A stretch of DNA of 64,000 nt from Nonlabens tegetincola (GCF_002954355.1 NZ_MQVV01000017.1:397700-461699); one strand, 5' to 3'; shown: positions 37,363-47,618, counted from the stretch's first letter. Made by a program: numbers and translations. Notes: generated from the sequence alone by a model not told the origin.

Positions 37363-37487
37363 ATTTGTCTTATGATTACTCCGAACAAGATTTCACTCAA
37401 AACCTTGCTTCTGGAGGATTAGACACCTCTGGGAACGCACGAAACAGCCTAACTAATATCGTATTAACCTTAGGGTTTAATCTATAA
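37344..37487 (+). pseudogene. Detached C-terminus of the FadL-like gene (frameshifted)
   Basis: In the -1 frame the sequence reads GNTVLDLSYDYSEQDF ... NSLTNIVLTLGFNL then TAA at 37485. This has the alternating pattern and hydrophobic end of final outer-membrane beta strands and joins the upstream frame smoothly (GYSWGNTVLDL) if one G is added. Either a real deletion, a slippage site or a sequencing error. Confidence 0.8.
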
Positions 37488-37506
37488 CAGGTTAACTCTT
37501 AACAAG

Positions 37507-37542
37507 AAAAAAGCTGCATTTCCAATAGATGCAGCTTTTTTT
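37507..37542 (+). terminator. Rho-independent terminator after the FadL-like gene
   Basis: The stem AAAAAAGCTGCAT / ATGCAGCTTTTTT has a 9-nt loop. It lies 20 nt beyond the stop of the shifted frame, supporting that the intended gene ends at 37487. Confidence 0.88.
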
Positions 37543-37594
37543 ATACCTAGGATTAAATGATTTTTATAATTATTGTGCTTGGTAGTGTTTAGTT

Positions 37595-37618
37595 ATTACG
37601 CTTTCGCGAAAGCGTAAT
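37595..37618. repeat. Iterated palindrome copy 10 (intergenic, 24-bp symmetry)
   Basis: The core CGCTTTCGCGAAAGCG is extended by ATTA and TAAT to a perfect 24-bp palindrome, lying between two ordinary terminators. Confidence 0.92.
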
Positions 37619-37654
37619 CAAATAAATAACAAGCAGTTTTAAAACCTAGTAAGC

Positions 37655-37683
37655 AAAAGCCCGCATTTTAAATGCGGGCTTTA
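37655..37683. terminator. Rho-independent terminator for the giant adhesin gene
   Basis: The perfect inverted repeat AAAGCCCGCATTTTAAATGCGGGCTTT is flanked by A/T, 22 nt beyond the stop of the minus-strand adhesin gene. Confidence 0.85.
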
Positions 37684-37704
37684 ATAATGTATACCATGAA
37701 GAGA

Positions 37705-40700
37705 TTATCTTTTTAAAGCAAAGTGTCCAGTAGCCTCTGCGGATTGTCCTTCAAATTGATATTCAATTTTAAACCAATAATCAGAACTTGGTAAAGGCTC
37801 TCCATTAAAAGTTCCGTCCCAACCAGGACCATCGGTTGCTATTTGTTTTAGGAATTTCCCATAACGATCAAAAATGTATACCTGTGTTCCTGGTAGTCTA
37901 TCACCTCCAATAATATTCCAAGTGTCGTGATACCCGTCTGCATTAGGAGTAAAATAATCAGGATATCCGTATACAAACACCTCTACAACTACTTCACCAC
38001 AACCAGTTCGTTCTGCAATTGCCATTGTGTGAGGTCCAGGACTTACGTCATTAAAGTATGGTGAATTTTGGTAAGGTCCACCGTCTAAACTAAACCAATA
38101 TTGATCAGGACCTTCTGTAGTTACAAAAATATTATGTGAAAAATCAAAAGGGTCTGTGGTAACCTCAACATCATAGGAAAGAGGAATTCCCGAAAAACGT
38201 ACATTAGTACTTTCAGTTTGTTGACAGCCAGTAAACAAGTCTGTCACTACCACTTCATAATCTCCATCTTCTGTTGCATTCAAAAAGGAATCAGATGCAC
38301 CAGCTATGATTGTACCATTTCGAGTCCATTCAAAAGAATAATCTTGATTATTAAGACCTGTATCAAGTAATTCAGGTCCATTTATAAGAACTCCGTTTTC
38401 ATCTCTACACAAAATATATTGCGGCAGTAATTGTGGATCTGGCAAATCATTAAACAATAGATCTAAAGTGGTAAATCCTTCACAGCCTAAACCTGGGATT
38501 TCAACCCTAACGAATACAGTTGTATCACCGCTAAAATCATAATTAGCATTTAATGGGTTAATACCATCCTGGGCGTCTTGAGAGGTTTCATGGAAGGTTA
38601 CATCACTTGTTTGTCCTCCTGTTATCTCTGGGATAGCAGTAGTTAAATCTACCGTAGCTATTCCAGTTCCATCATCACATGATTCAAGTGGTGTCGCAAC
38701 AAACGCATTAGGCGCTGCAAGTGCCTCTATTTCAAAAGTACCCACAGCAAAACAACCGGTTGAAGCATTTTCTAATCGATAATGAATGGTTTGTGGATTA
38801 AAAATATTATTGTAACTGTTACCATCTAATGGGTTTGTTTGTGAAACAGCATCGGCTTGTGACTCATAAAATGTCACTACTGCCGATTGACCGTTAGCTA
38901 TTTCTGCAGTGCGATCGCTTAAAGAAAACATACCTACACCATCATTATCATCGTCACATACTTCAAGATCTGAAACCGCAACCGTTTGTGGAATTGGATT
39001 TACGGTGATGTTGAAACTTGATGTATTTGAACAGCCTGTTGTATTATTCACTACACTAGCGTAAATCGTTTCAGAAGTGGAAGTATTTGAATAATTGGTA
39101 TTTAAAGGATTAATAGCTGAATCTGCATCGGTTTGAGATGCATGATAAGTTATAGTATAATCAGCAGGATTTAAACCATTCAATATCACGGCATCGTTTT
39201 GAGATAAGTCAAAAACTTCTATACCATCTCCTGAAATATCATCACACAATTCTAAATCATTACCATTAATAATAGAAGGAGCTGGATTAACAATTATATC
39301 AAAATTAACTGTCGAAAAACAGGTCGCATTTACTACACTTTCCATTCTTACATAAATGGTCTCTGTAGCTGCAGTATTATCATAACTTGTTGAATTTAAA
39401 GGATTGGTATTTGAATCAGCATTAGCTTGAGAAGAAAAGTAAGTTATCACATAATCTGCTGCGTTCAATCCGTTTAAAATTGCCGCATCTTGTGAACTTA
39501 AGTTAAAATTCTCAATGCCGTCGTTAGAAGGATCATCACAAACCACTAGATCTGCAGGACTTGTTGCCACCGGTAACTCATTAACAACAAGATTAAAACT
39601 ACCTGTTGTAAAACACGAACCATTAGGCACACCTTCTACCCTTACAAAAATTTGCTCTCCTCCTATTATACTGTTTGTATAAGAACTTGGAGAAGCTATA
39701 GCATTAGTCGCAGCATCAGCATCTGATTGAGAAAGATAGTAAGTTATCAAAACATCTACTGGATTTTGTCCATTTAGAATATCAACTTCTTGCGAGGTCA
39801 AATCAAATATTTCAATACCGTCGTTACTTGTATCATCACAAACAATCATATCCTGTGCTGTATTAAAAACACCTAAATAATCCACTTGTAATGCGAATTG
39901 AACTACATCAAAACAAGCGGTATTGCTAGAATTTTCTAACCTAGCATAGATTGTTTGCGGATTTGAAGTATTTGAATAAGCTGTTGAGTTAGTAATTGGA
40001 TTTGTATTTGAAGTAGCATCGGCCATTGATTCAAAGTAACTAACATTTCCAGTTGTTACCGTTTGAATACTGGCGTCTTGTGAGGTAAGGTCAAAAATTT
40101 CTATCCCATCATTACTGGTGTCATCACAAACCACCATATCATTTGGCGTGGTTGCTACTGGTAATTCATTAACCACAATATTGAAACTTCCAGTAGTATA
40201 ACAAGTAGCATTAGACACGCCTTCTACTCGTACAAAAATTTGTTCACCACCTACAACTCCATTAGTGTAAGAAGAAGGAGTTGCAATAGCATTGATATTC
40301 GCATCCGCATCGCCTTGAGAAAGGTGATATGTTATAGTAACATCTGCTGGATTTTGACCATTTAAGATGTCAACTTCTTGAGTAGTTAAATCAAAGATTT
40401 CTATTCCATCATTAGTGACATCATCACACAAAACCATATCAGAGGCTGTATTATACACTCCTAAATAATCAACTTGTATTGCAAATTGTGCTACATCAGA
40501 ACATGATGGATCAATAGGATTTTCCAACCTAGCGTAAATAATTTGAGGATTAGAAATATTAGTGTATCCAGTAGGATTAGTAATAGCATTTGTATTTGCA
40601 GAAGCATCTGCCAGAGTTTCAAAATAGGTAACGTTGCCACCAGTTACCGATTGAACATCTGCATCTTGAGTAGTAAGATCAAAAACCTCAATACCGTCAT

Positions 40701-42870
40701 TGCTAGCATCATCACATACCACTATATCGTTAACCGGACCTGTAATGGTTTGATTAACTGTTATATCAAAAGGTAATACTGCGTTACAAGAAGGATCAGC
40801 AGTGCTCACAATTCTTATCCAAATAGTTACAGTACCAGAAGCTTGGTTATAAGGAAGCGGTATAGGATTTGCTCCAGTTGTAGCATCTGCTTGCGAGGTG
40901 TGAAATGTCATCGTAAAATTAGTTCCTACCGTTCCACCGCCGCCACCAGACAAGCTACTATTTACATAACCCTGTAAATCAAAATTAACAAGAGCCGTAC
41001 AGCTGTTAATATCTGGAATGGTTACTGTTCCAAAGTCTATAATCGACACTTGAAAACCAGCTGGATCTACCTCAATACAACTATTTGCTAGGTTTGTAAT
41101 AGAAACATAGACAGTCTCTGGAGAAGTAGTTGTTACGTATGCACTAGGATTTGCAATAGGATTAGTTGCGTTCTCTGCGTCGTTTAAGGTATTATGGTAA
41201 GCGACTGAAAAATCGGCCGGATTTAAACCATTTAATACAATAGGTGTATTAACCGTAAGGTCAACAGCTGTAGTACCTAAAGTTCCACATTCAACAATGT
41301 CATTTGGTGCAGCATCGAGAATTTCCTGTTCTACAGTTATACAAACCTGTTCTGTATAAATACAACCAAAGCTGTCCGTAAATTCATAAGTATAACAGTT
41401 CAGACCTTCAGTAGTAGGTGTTACTGTTATCACATCACCATTTGTGGCTGTAATAGAAGGATCTGGCAACCATCTCGTTGCGCTACTACCAGGTGTAAAA
41501 TTGAATTCACCCGGTATTATTGCTGGATCAAAAGTAATACCCCATTGAAAAATATAACCGTTGTCCGAACCTAAATTATCTACTATATCTATACACCATT
41601 GACCGTTTAATGGACTTCCTATTAAATTAGTATAAGGATCAAATGGAAGATAATCACCAGCAGGAATAGTCGCATTTGCAGCTGCGGCCTGAGCCCATGT
41701 TTGTGTCGCTGCTCGTTGTTCTGTAAAATAGTATAAAAATCCTCTTCCAGGGCTCAAGTCTGAGTCATTATCTATTGGGATTCCTAAAAATGTTCCGCCA
41801 CCATTAGAATATTGATGAAGAACTGCTGTTTGCCCATTTGGAGAAATTATAGTTACCTCTAGATCTCCTAAATAGGAATGCTCCATTTCTAAGAAGATAT
41901 CTACGATATCAGATGCATTAGTTACCACTGCGCCTGGAGTAAAAATATCAACATTTATACAGGTTTGATAGGAAACACCACTACCATCAGGAAGGAAAGT
42001 TTGTCCTGCGACAGGTGGAGTTGGGTTTATCGCAAATTCAACCGGCGTGACCACTCCAGTAATGTCGGTACTATCTCCAAAACAAATGGTGGTGTCATCA
42101 GGTTGAGTACCCGTAAAATCAGGATCTGTTGAAACAAAGATTATTAAGTCTATTTCCTCTCTATCAGTACAGCCAATATTATCAGTTACAGTAAATTGAA
42201 CGTTGTATATTCCAGGACTCGCATACGTTTCACTCACCATTTGCCCAGTTACTGTTCCATTACCATTTCCTAGATCCCACTCGTATGTTGCTCCTGTTCC
42301 ATCTAAACTAAAAGTTGCACTTCCATCAAAATTAACAGTAGTACCTTGACATATTCTTAAAATTCCGTCTGCATCGGTTGCTGGAGTTGTTGTAATAGAA
42401 GGAGTTATTGTTTGACAAGGATCAAAACAACCTCGCGTCGCTCTCCAACCTGCATTATTCGTATTTGTACCATCGGAGACAAAGGTGATAAACAAACAAC
42501 CGGTCGAATTAGTAGGAGATGCTTCTATCACTCCTGGCGCAGTAGTTGTATTTGATGCAGTGTAAAGAACAGGTGCTGTATTATCATCACCGTCATAAAT
42601 AGTTAAAACATCATTAGGACCTATATCAATAAGTCCTATATTGAATTGCATTCTATCTGTCGGAATAATAGGACATAAAATAAGTTCACCATTTTCATTA
42701 TTTCCATAATTTCCTGCAGGACCGCCACTATCATTTAAAAAAGCATTGTTACAACCTACATATCTCTCAGTTGCATTGGTGGGCATATTAATAGTTTGAA
42801 CCTGGCTGTATGCTGTGATTGCCACTGTAAAAAAGAGCAAACTCAACAAGAGTTTTTTAATAGAAATCAT
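37705..42870 (-). CDS. Giant T9SS type B adhesin-like protein (CUB, PKD, P-domain, repeats)
   Basis: 1721 residues. A signal peptide (about 1-22) is followed by a CUB-like domain (about 25-150; LTIYDGDDNTAPVL, CLFITFVSDGT), a PKD domain (about 155-250; FDGSATF, YEWDLGNGNG, GIYNVQFTVTDNIGC), a proprotein-convertase P-domain-like region (about 300-450; DIFLEMEHSYLGDLEVTIISP, NGQWCIDIVDNLGSDNG), then ten repeats of about 95 residues (about 515-1480; DMVVCDDTSNDGIEIFDLTSQ). The C-terminal type B signal has YFTPNADGYHDTWNI, IYIFDRYGKFLKQI and SSDYWFKIEYQ, ending GHFALKR. It should be exported by T9SS and displayed on the cell surface. No partner SprF gene is adjacent. Confidence 0.92.
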   Translation of the reverse strand: MISIKKLLLSLLFFTVAITAYSQVQTINMPTNATERYVGCNNAFLNDSGGPAGNYGNNENGELILCPIIPTDRMQFNIGLIDIGPNDVLTIYDGDDNTAPVLYTASNTTTAPGVIEASPTNSTGCLFITFVSDGTNTNNAGWRATRGCFDPCQTITPSITTTPATDADGILRICQGTTVNFDGSATFSLDGTGATYEWDLGNGNGTVTGQMVSETYASPGIYNVQFTVTDNIGCTDREEIDLIIFVSTDPDFTGTQPDDTTICFGDSTDITGVVTPVEFAINPTPPVAGQTFLPDGSGVSYQTCINVDIFTPGAVVTNASDIVDIFLEMEHSYLGDLEVTIISPNGQTAVLHQYSNGGGTFLGIPIDNDSDLSPGRGFLYYFTEQRAATQTWAQAAAANATIPAGDYLPFDPYTNLIGSPLNGQWCIDIVDNLGSDNGYIFQWGITFDPAIIPGEFNFTPGSSATRWLPDPSITATNGDVITVTPTTEGLNCYTYEFTDSFGCIYTEQVCITVEQEILDAAPNDIVECGTLGTTAVDLTVNTPIVLNGLNPADFSVAYHNTLNDAENATNPIANPSAYVTTTSPETVYVSITNLANSCIEVDPAGFQVSIIDFGTVTIPDINSCTALVNFDLQGYVNSSLSGGGGGTVGTNFTMTFHTSQADATTGANPIPLPYNQASGTVTIWIRIVSTADPSCNAVLPFDITVNQTITGPVNDIVVCDDASNDGIEVFDLTTQDADVQSVTGGNVTYFETLADASANTNAITNPTGYTNISNPQIIYARLENPIDPSCSDVAQFAIQVDYLGVYNTASDMVLCDDVTNDGIEIFDLTTQEVDILNGQNPADVTITYHLSQGDADANINAIATPSSYTNGVVGGEQIFVRVEGVSNATCYTTGSFNIVVNELPVATTPNDMVVCDDTSNDGIEIFDLTSQDASIQTVTTGNVSYFESMADATSNTNPITNSTAYSNTSNPQTIYARLENSSNTACFDVVQFALQVDYLGVFNTAQDMIVCDDTSNDGIEIFDLTSQEVDILNGQNPVDVLITYYLSQSDADAATNAIASPSSYTNSIIGGEQIFVRVEGVPNGSCFTTGSFNLVVNELPVATSPADLVVCDDPSNDGIENFNLSSQDAAILNGLNAADYVITYFSSQANADSNTNPLNSTSYDNTAATETIYVRMESVVNATCFSTVNFDIIVNPAPSIINGNDLELCDDISGDGIEVFDLSQNDAVILNGLNPADYTITYHASQTDADSAINPLNTNYSNTSTSETIYASVVNNTTGCSNTSSFNITVNPIPQTVAVSDLEVCDDDNDGVGMFSLSDRTAEIANGQSAVVTFYESQADAVSQTNPLDGNSYNNIFNPQTIHYRLENASTGCFAVGTFEIEALAAPNAFVATPLESCDDGTGIATVDLTTAIPEITGGQTSDVTFHETSQDAQDGINPLNANYDFSGDTTVFVRVEIPGLGCEGFTTLDLLFNDLPDPQLLPQYILCRDENGVLINGPELLDTGLNNQDYSFEWTRNGTIIAGASDSFLNATEDGDYEVVVTDLFTGCQQTESTNVRFSGIPLSYDVEVTTDPFDFSHNIFVTTEGPDQYWFSLDGGPYQNSPYFNDVSPGPHTMAIAERTGCGEVVVEVFVYGYPDYFTPNADGYHDTWNIIGGDRLPGTQVYIFDRYGKFLKQIATDGPGWDGTFNGEPLPSSDYWFKIEYQFEGQSAEATGHFALKR
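38440..41320 (-). repeat. Ten-copy adhesin repeat region with a 588-bp dimer
   Basis: Each unit is about 95 codons (VCDDxSNDGIExFDLTxQ ... TYxxSQxDA ... IYxRxE ... FxxxVN). Within it, equivalent markers recur at 39873 and 40461 and at 39572 and 40160, both 588 bp apart, showing a duplicated pair of units (A-B-A-B). Confidence 0.85.
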
Positions 42871-42997
42871 TGCTTTGAACTTAGATTAAATCTTGAGTAA
42901 GTAACAAATATCTTAATTTTCATTAACATAGCGTTAACTGTAAGCTAATTATTAACACGCCTACCACTCTAATTAGTTAAATTAAAGACCTTAGTTG

Positions 42998-43005
42998 TAT
43001 CTTTG
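42998..43005 (+). promoter_or_regulatory. Putative -7 element (TATCTTTG) for folE
   Basis: TAnnTTTG match 37 nt upstream of the folE ATG; no clear TTG at -33. Confidence 0.45.
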
Positions 43006-43042
43006 CAACCGCATTTTAACGCTTTTAAAGCGATAGTATTTT

Positions 43043-43714
43043 ATGAAAGTAGAAGATCTTTTGGATGATATAAACGACCACGATCACTCATGGTCCAGTG
43101 AAGAAACACCGCTACGTGAAGACGCTTTTAGTCTTACCGATGAGGAAAAGATAGAGAGTATTAAAAAAGATGTTCATAACATCTTACAAACATTGGGAAT
43201 GGACATGACCGATGACAGCCTGCAGGGAACACCTAAAAGGGTTGCAAAAATGTTTGTTAATGAGATCTTTGGAGGATTAAGACCCGATAAAAAACCAAAG
43301 GCAAGCACCTTTGACAATAAATACAAATACAATGAAATGTTAGTCGAGAAAAACATAACATTGTATTCTACCTGTGAACACCACTTACTACCTATAGTAG
43401 GACGTGCTCATGTTGCCTACATTTCAAATGGAACTGTGGTTGGACTTTCAAAAATGAATCGTATTGTAGATTATTATGCTAAGAGACCGCAGGTGCAAGA
43501 GCGATTAAATATCCAAATAGTGAGGGAACTTCAAAGAGTTCTTGGAACAGAGAATGTTGCCTGTGTGATTGATGCAAAACACCTTTGCGTAAATAGTCGA
43601 GGTATTCGCGACATTGAAAGTAGTACCGTTACGGGTGAGTTTGGAGGCGAATTTAAAAAGCCAGAAGTAAAAAAGGAATTTCTGGATTACATAAGTCTAG
43701 AAACCAAATTCTAG
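43043..43714 (+). CDS. folE: GTP cyclohydrolase I
   Basis: 223 residues. This enzyme converts GTP to dihydroneopterin triphosphate, the first step of folate/pterin synthesis. Zinc and active-site motifs are STCEHHLLPIVGRAHVAYI (about 111-129), VGLSKMNRIVDYYAKRPQVQERL and DAKHLCVNSRGIRD (about 180-193). The first 40 residues are an acidic extension (DDINDHDHSWSSEE). It precedes cysS, with a palindrome between the two genes. It links functionally with folP (12 kb) and the PTPS-like gene (55 kb). Confidence 0.96.
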   Translation: MKVEDLLDDINDHDHSWSSEETPLREDAFSLTDEEKIESIKKDVHNILQTLGMDMTDDSLQGTPKRVAKMFVNEIFGGLRPDKKPKASTFDNKYKYNEMLVEKNITLYSTCEHHLLPIVGRAHVAYISNGTVVGLSKMNRIVDYYAKRPQVQERLNIQIVRELQRVLGTENVACVIDAKHLCVNSRGIRDIESSTVTGEFGGEFKKPEVKKEFLDYISLETKF

Positions 43715-43747
43715 AATCACCTTCTTTACGTGATAGTTTGTTATTGA

Positions 43748-43769
43748 TTACGCTTTCGCGAAAGCGTAA
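43748..43769. repeat. Iterated palindrome copy 11 (intergenic, 22-bp symmetry)
   Basis: The core palindrome is extended by TTA and TAA between folE and cysS, 33 nt before the cysS start. No T-tract follows. Confidence 0.92.
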
Positions 43770-43801
43770 CATCTAATATCTTTACCTTATAAATCAACAT
43801 T

Positions 43802-45286
43802 ATGGAATTATACCAAAGCAATGAAGTAAAGCTTTACAATTCACTTAATGGCCAGAAGGAAGTTTTTACTCCTATAACGCCGGGAAGAATAGGTATGTAT
43901 GTATGTGGACCTACTGTTTACAGCAACGTACACTTAGGGAATTGTCGTACTTTCATAAGCTTTGATATGATATTTAGGTATCTAAAGCATCTAGGATATA
44001 AAGTTCGATACGTACGTAATATTACCGATGCTGGCCACCTAACAGATGATGCTGATCAAGGAGAAGACAAAATATCCAAAAAAGCTAGACTAGAAAAGCT
44101 AGAACCTATGGAAGTGGTACAGCAGTATACCCTAGACTTTCATAATGTAATGAGGCAATTTAATGCCTTACCACCTAGCATTGAACCTACTGCAACTGGA
44201 CACATTGTTGAGCAAATTGAAATTATCAAAAACATCATTGACAAAGGTCATGCGTATGAGCGTAACGGATCTGTCTATTTTGATGTCGTTAAATTCAATA
44301 CTGATCATCGTTACGGAAAATTAAGCGGCAGAAATCTAGAGGATATGATCGCAAACACACGTGACCTTAATGCTCAGGATGAAAAAGAAAATGCTCAAGA
44401 TTTTGCCTTGTGGAAAAAAGCAAATCCAGATCATATCATGAGATGGCCTAGCCCATGGGGTGATGGTTTTCCCGGTTGGCATCTAGAATGTACTGTAATG
44501 AGCAGTAAATATTTAGGAGACACCTTTGATATTCACGGTGGTGGAATGGATCTTAAATTCCCACATCATGAATGTGAAATTGCTCAAGGTGAAGCAGCAC
44601 ACGGTTGTAGTCCTGTAAACTATTGGTTACATGCTAATATGCTGACTCTTAATGGCAAAAAAATGTCAAAATCAACTGGAAACAGTATTTTACCTAAAGA
44701 ACTATTTACCGGTGATAACGACTTCATGGAAAAAGGTTTTTCACCTAGTGTAGTGCGTTTCTTCATGATGCAAGCTCATTACCGATCTGTTTTAGATTTT
44801 AGTAATGATGCTATCCTAGCGGCTGAAAAAGGTTATAATCGTATTAATGAAGCTATTACTTTATTAGACAAATTACCCGTTTCTCAAACTAGTAGCTTTT
44901 CCATTAATGAATGGAAAGAGAAATGTTATGCAGCAATGAACGATGACTTTAACACTCCTATCCTAGTAGCAGAATTATTTGAAGGAGCGAGTTTAATTCA
45001 AAAAATTAACAGCGGTTCAGAATCTATAAATCAAGAGGACTTAACCGTATTGCAGCAAACTTTCAGGGATTTTTTCTATGATGTTTTAGGTCTAAAAAGT
45101 TCTCAAGAATCCTTAATTGGTGATGAAACAGAACACTTAGATAAAGCTATGCAATTGTTAATTGATTTAAGAGCACAAGCTAGAGCAAATCGTGATTTTG
45201 CAACAAGTGACAAAATCAGGGATCAATTACTAGAGGCTGGAATTCAACTTAAAGATGGTCCAGACGGAACTACTTATACCTTATAA
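43802..45286 (+). CDS. cysS: Cysteinyl-tRNA synthetase
   Basis: 494 residues, class I synthetase. The zinc Cys is in [19 protein letters not shown], where VHLGN is the HIGH motif (about 37-41); further motifs are [12 protein letters not shown] (about 222-233), [12 protein letters not shown] and KKMSKSTGN (KMSKS, about 289-297). The C-terminal anticodon-binding region includes [24 protein letters not shown]. It charges tRNA-Cys. It lies downstream of folE and upstream of yidD. Confidence 0.97.
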   Translation: MELYQSNEVKLYNSLNGQKEVFTPITPGRIGMYVCGPTVYSNVHLGNCRTFISFDMIFRYLKHLGYKVRYVRNITDAGHLTDDADQGEDKISKKARLEKLEPMEVVQQYTLDFHNVMRQFNALPPSIEPTATGHIVEQIEIIKNIIDKGHAYERNGSVYFDVVKFNTDHRYGKLSGRNLEDMIANTRDLNAQDEKENAQDFALWKKANPDHIMRWPSPWGDGFPGWHLECTVMSSKYLGDTFDIHGGGMDLKFPHHECEIAQGEAAHGCSPVNYWLHANMLTLNGKKMSKSTGNSILPKELFTGDNDFMEKGFSPSVVRFFMMQAHYRSVLDFSNDAILAAEKGYNRINEAITLLDKLPVSQTSSFSINEWKEKCYAAMNDDFNTPILVAELFEGASLIQKINSGSESINQEDLTVLQQTFRDFFYDVLGLKSSQESLIGDETEHLDKAMQLLIDLRAQARANRDFATSDKIRDQLLEAGIQLKDGPDGTTYTL

Positions 45287-45459
45287 GCGCTTAGACTTAA
45301 AGCTATCTTGATATCATCGTTTTTTAAATGATTATCATTATAGTTGATTAAAGGGATTACTATTTATGCATAGTTATAAATAGTTCTAAACTAGAAATTA
45401 AAATGCCACATTTTTAATTCATGTTGAACTTGTTTAATTTTATATACGAATAAATTAGA

Positions 45460-45681
45460 TTGAAAAAGTGGCTTACATATCCTTTTCTAGGAATAATTTG
45501 GGTTTATCAAAATGCGATATCTCCCTTTACTCCTGCTAGTTGTAGATACACTCCTACATGTTCTAGCTATTCCAAAGAAGCTCTTATTAAGCATGGTTTT
45601 TTTAAAGGTGGCTGGCTAGCCATTAAACGTATTTCTAGCTGTCATCCATGGGGTGGCAGTGGTCATGACCCAGTACCTTAA
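45460..45681 (+). CDS. yidD: Membrane protein insertion efficiency factor YidD
   Basis: 73 residues with the family hallmarks [32 protein letters not shown] (three Cys) and [18 protein letters not shown]. YidD is a small inner-membrane-associated protein that helps YidC insert proteins. The start is TTG at 45460; no closer ATG fits. The 173-nt gap upstream holds no visible gene. Confidence 0.93.
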   Translation: MKKWLTYPFLGIIWVYQNAISPFTPASCRYTPTCSSYSKEALIKHGFFKGGWLAIKRISSCHPWGGSGHDPVP

Positions 45682-45753
45682 TTTTCCAATTATAGATTTT
45701 TACTATCTTATATCTAACAATGTCTTTTGTAAATTCGCCATTAAAATAAGTTA

Positions 45754-47223
45754 GTGAGTCCTAATCAGATATTATTTACAATCATCGGTTATTTTGCCGT
45801 ACTAATCGGCATTTCCTTTTTAGTAGGTCGTAAAAATGATAGTGCAACCTTTTTTAGAGGTAACCGTTCTTCACCATGGTACATAGTTGCCTTTGGGATG
45901 ATAGGTGCTTCATTGAGCGGTGTAACCTTTATAAGTATTCCTGGTAATGTTGAGGCAGATTCTATGGGGTATTTTCAAGTAGTACTTGGGTATACCTTAG
46001 GGTATCTTGTAATAGGAACAGTCTTGCTTCCCATGTATTACAGACTCAATCTAACTAGTATTTATACCTATCTGCATGATAGATACGGAAAATCAGCTCA
46101 ATATACCGGATCCAGCTTTTTCCTATTGAGTAGAGTTGTAGGAGCGAGTTTTAGGCTTTATTTGGTGGCAGGCGTACTTCAAACTTTTGTTTTTGATCCT
46201 ATGCAAGTAGGGATTGAATTTTGGCAAACGGTAACTCTTACTGTTATTCTTATCTGGTTGTATACGTTTAAAAGCGGTATAAAAACCATTGTATGGACAG
46301 ACACCTTGCAAACTTTGTTTATGCTAATAGCAGTAGGTGTAGCCTTGTATTTTCTTTATGAGAGACTAGAATTCTCTTCTATTAATAACTTAATTGATTA
46401 TATAAACAGCAGTAACTACTCTCAAGTATTCTTTTTTGATGATTGGAAAAGTGATCAATATTTCTGGAAACAATTTTTATCTGGTGCATTTATAGCAATT
46501 GTAATGACAGGATTAGATCAAGATATGATGCAAAAAAACTTGACTTGTCGCAGTCTCAAAGACGCTCAAAAGAATATGTTTTGGTTCACGATTGTACTTA
46601 CCATAGTTAATTTATTATTCCTAGTACTAGGAGTTCTTTTAACTGCCTTTGCCAAAGCGGAAAACATTCAAGCTTCTAAGGACAGCTTGTTCCCTGCAAT
46701 TGCGCTACAAAGTGAGATGGGAATAGGACTAGGACTTGTATTTATGCTAGGACTTGTTGCCGCTGCTTATAGTAGTGCCGACAGTGCTCTAACTTCACTT
46801 ACCACCTCATTTTCTGTAGATATTTTAAACGTAGAAAAAAACTACTCTGAATCTAGGCAAAAGAAAGTACGTATGTTAACACATATCGCGTTTTCAATTC
46901 TATTAATTCTTGTGATAGTAAGTTTTGAATACCTGATCCAAGATGCCAGTGTAATTACTAAACTTTTTGTTTTTGCTGGTTACACCTATGGACCACTTTT
47001 AGGTTTGTTTAGCTTTGGAATACTCACTTCGCTTAAACCTCATCGATACAGCGTTCCTATTATAGCGATAATATCTCCATTTATTGCCTACACCGTGAGT
47101 GTACTAGCCGAAAAAGCGGGATTTGAATTTGGGTTTTTTATTCTTTTATTAAATGGTGCAATCACCTTTTCGTTGTTATTGATTGCGTCAATATTACTAC
47201 CTTCTGAATCAGCACATAATTAA
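45754..47223 (+). CDS. Sodium:solute symporter (SSS family)
   Basis: 489 residues with about 13 membrane helices. The start is GTG at 45754. Typical features are the first helix (FTIIGYFAVLIGISFLVGRK), the SSS motif GMIGASLSGVTFISIPGNVE (about 49-68) and the AAYSSADSALTSLTTSFSVDIL stretch (about 335-356, key residues S and D) that forms the Na2 site in this family. It takes up an organic solute with sodium; substrate is unknown. It overlaps the convergent CoA-binding gene by 4 nt. Confidence 0.92.
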   Translation: MSPNQILFTIIGYFAVLIGISFLVGRKNDSATFFRGNRSSPWYIVAFGMIGASLSGVTFISIPGNVEADSMGYFQVVLGYTLGYLVIGTVLLPMYYRLNLTSIYTYLHDRYGKSAQYTGSSFFLLSRVVGASFRLYLVAGVLQTFVFDPMQVGIEFWQTVTLTVILIWLYTFKSGIKTIVWTDTLQTLFMLIAVGVALYFLYERLEFSSINNLIDYINSSNYSQVFFFDDWKSDQYFWKQFLSGAFIAIVMTGLDQDMMQKNLTCRSLKDAQKNMFWFTIVLTIVNLLFLVLGVLLTAFAKAENIQASKDSLFPAIALQSEMGIGLGLVFMLGLVAAAYSSADSALTSLTTSFSVDILNVEKNYSESRQKKVRMLTHIAFSILLILVIVSFEYLIQDASVITKLFVFAGYTYGPLLGLFSFGILTSLKPHRYSVPIIAIISPFIAYTVSVLAEKAGFEFGFFILLLNGAITFSLLLIASILLPSESAHN

Positions 47224-47582
47224 TATTGATTTGTACCTAGCATTACTAAAGTACACGCCACTTCTACCTCTATACCATTTGACCTTAGAATTTCATAAAA
47301 TTCAGGGTTTTCTGTGCCAGGATTAAAAATGACACGTTTAGGCATTAGACTTAATATGTAATCGTAATAGGGCTGCTGTCTCTTTGGATTTAAATATAAA
47401 GTCACCGTGTGAATATCCTCATATTGGGGTTGATCAGTATCAATAGCTACTCCTGCAACCTCACCAGTTTTCAAACCTATGGCTACGGTAGGAACCTGAT
47501 AAGACTCCAGTCTATTAATAGCCATGTTTGAGTAACGGTCTGTTTTAAGCGATGCTCCTAATACAAGTGTTTTTTTAGACAT
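47220..47582 (-). CDS. CoA-binding domain protein (YccU-like)
   Basis: 120 residues forming one Rossmann fold: TLVLGASLKTDRYSNMAI (about 4-21, with the nucleotide-binding loop), VPTVAIGLKTGEVAG, and PKRVIFNPGTENPEFYEILRSNGIEVEVACTLVML (about 80-114; key region FNPGTENPE). This matches the small CoA_binding_2 family. Role in the cell is unknown. A TAACTTTG -7-like element sits on the minus strand at 47611-47618. Confidence 0.85.
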   Translation of the reverse strand: MSKKTLVLGASLKTDRYSNMAINRLESYQVPTVAIGLKTGEVAGVAIDTDQPQYEDIHTVTLYLNPKRQQPYYDYILSLMPKRVIFNPGTENPEFYEILRSNGIEVEVACTLVMLGTNQY

Positions 47583-47610
47583 ATTTAAGATTTAAGCTGT
47601 AACATTTCAA

Positions 47611-47618
47611 CAAAGTTA
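47611..47618 (-). promoter_or_regulatory. Putative -7 element (TAACTTTG) for the CoA-binding gene
   Basis: TAnnTTTG match on the minus strand 28 nt before the ATG at 47582. Confidence 0.38.

Noticed and set aside
37595..37618. The palindrome as a rho-independent terminator
   Set aside because: It lacks a T-tract, normal terminators stand on both sides, and most copies are inside genes.
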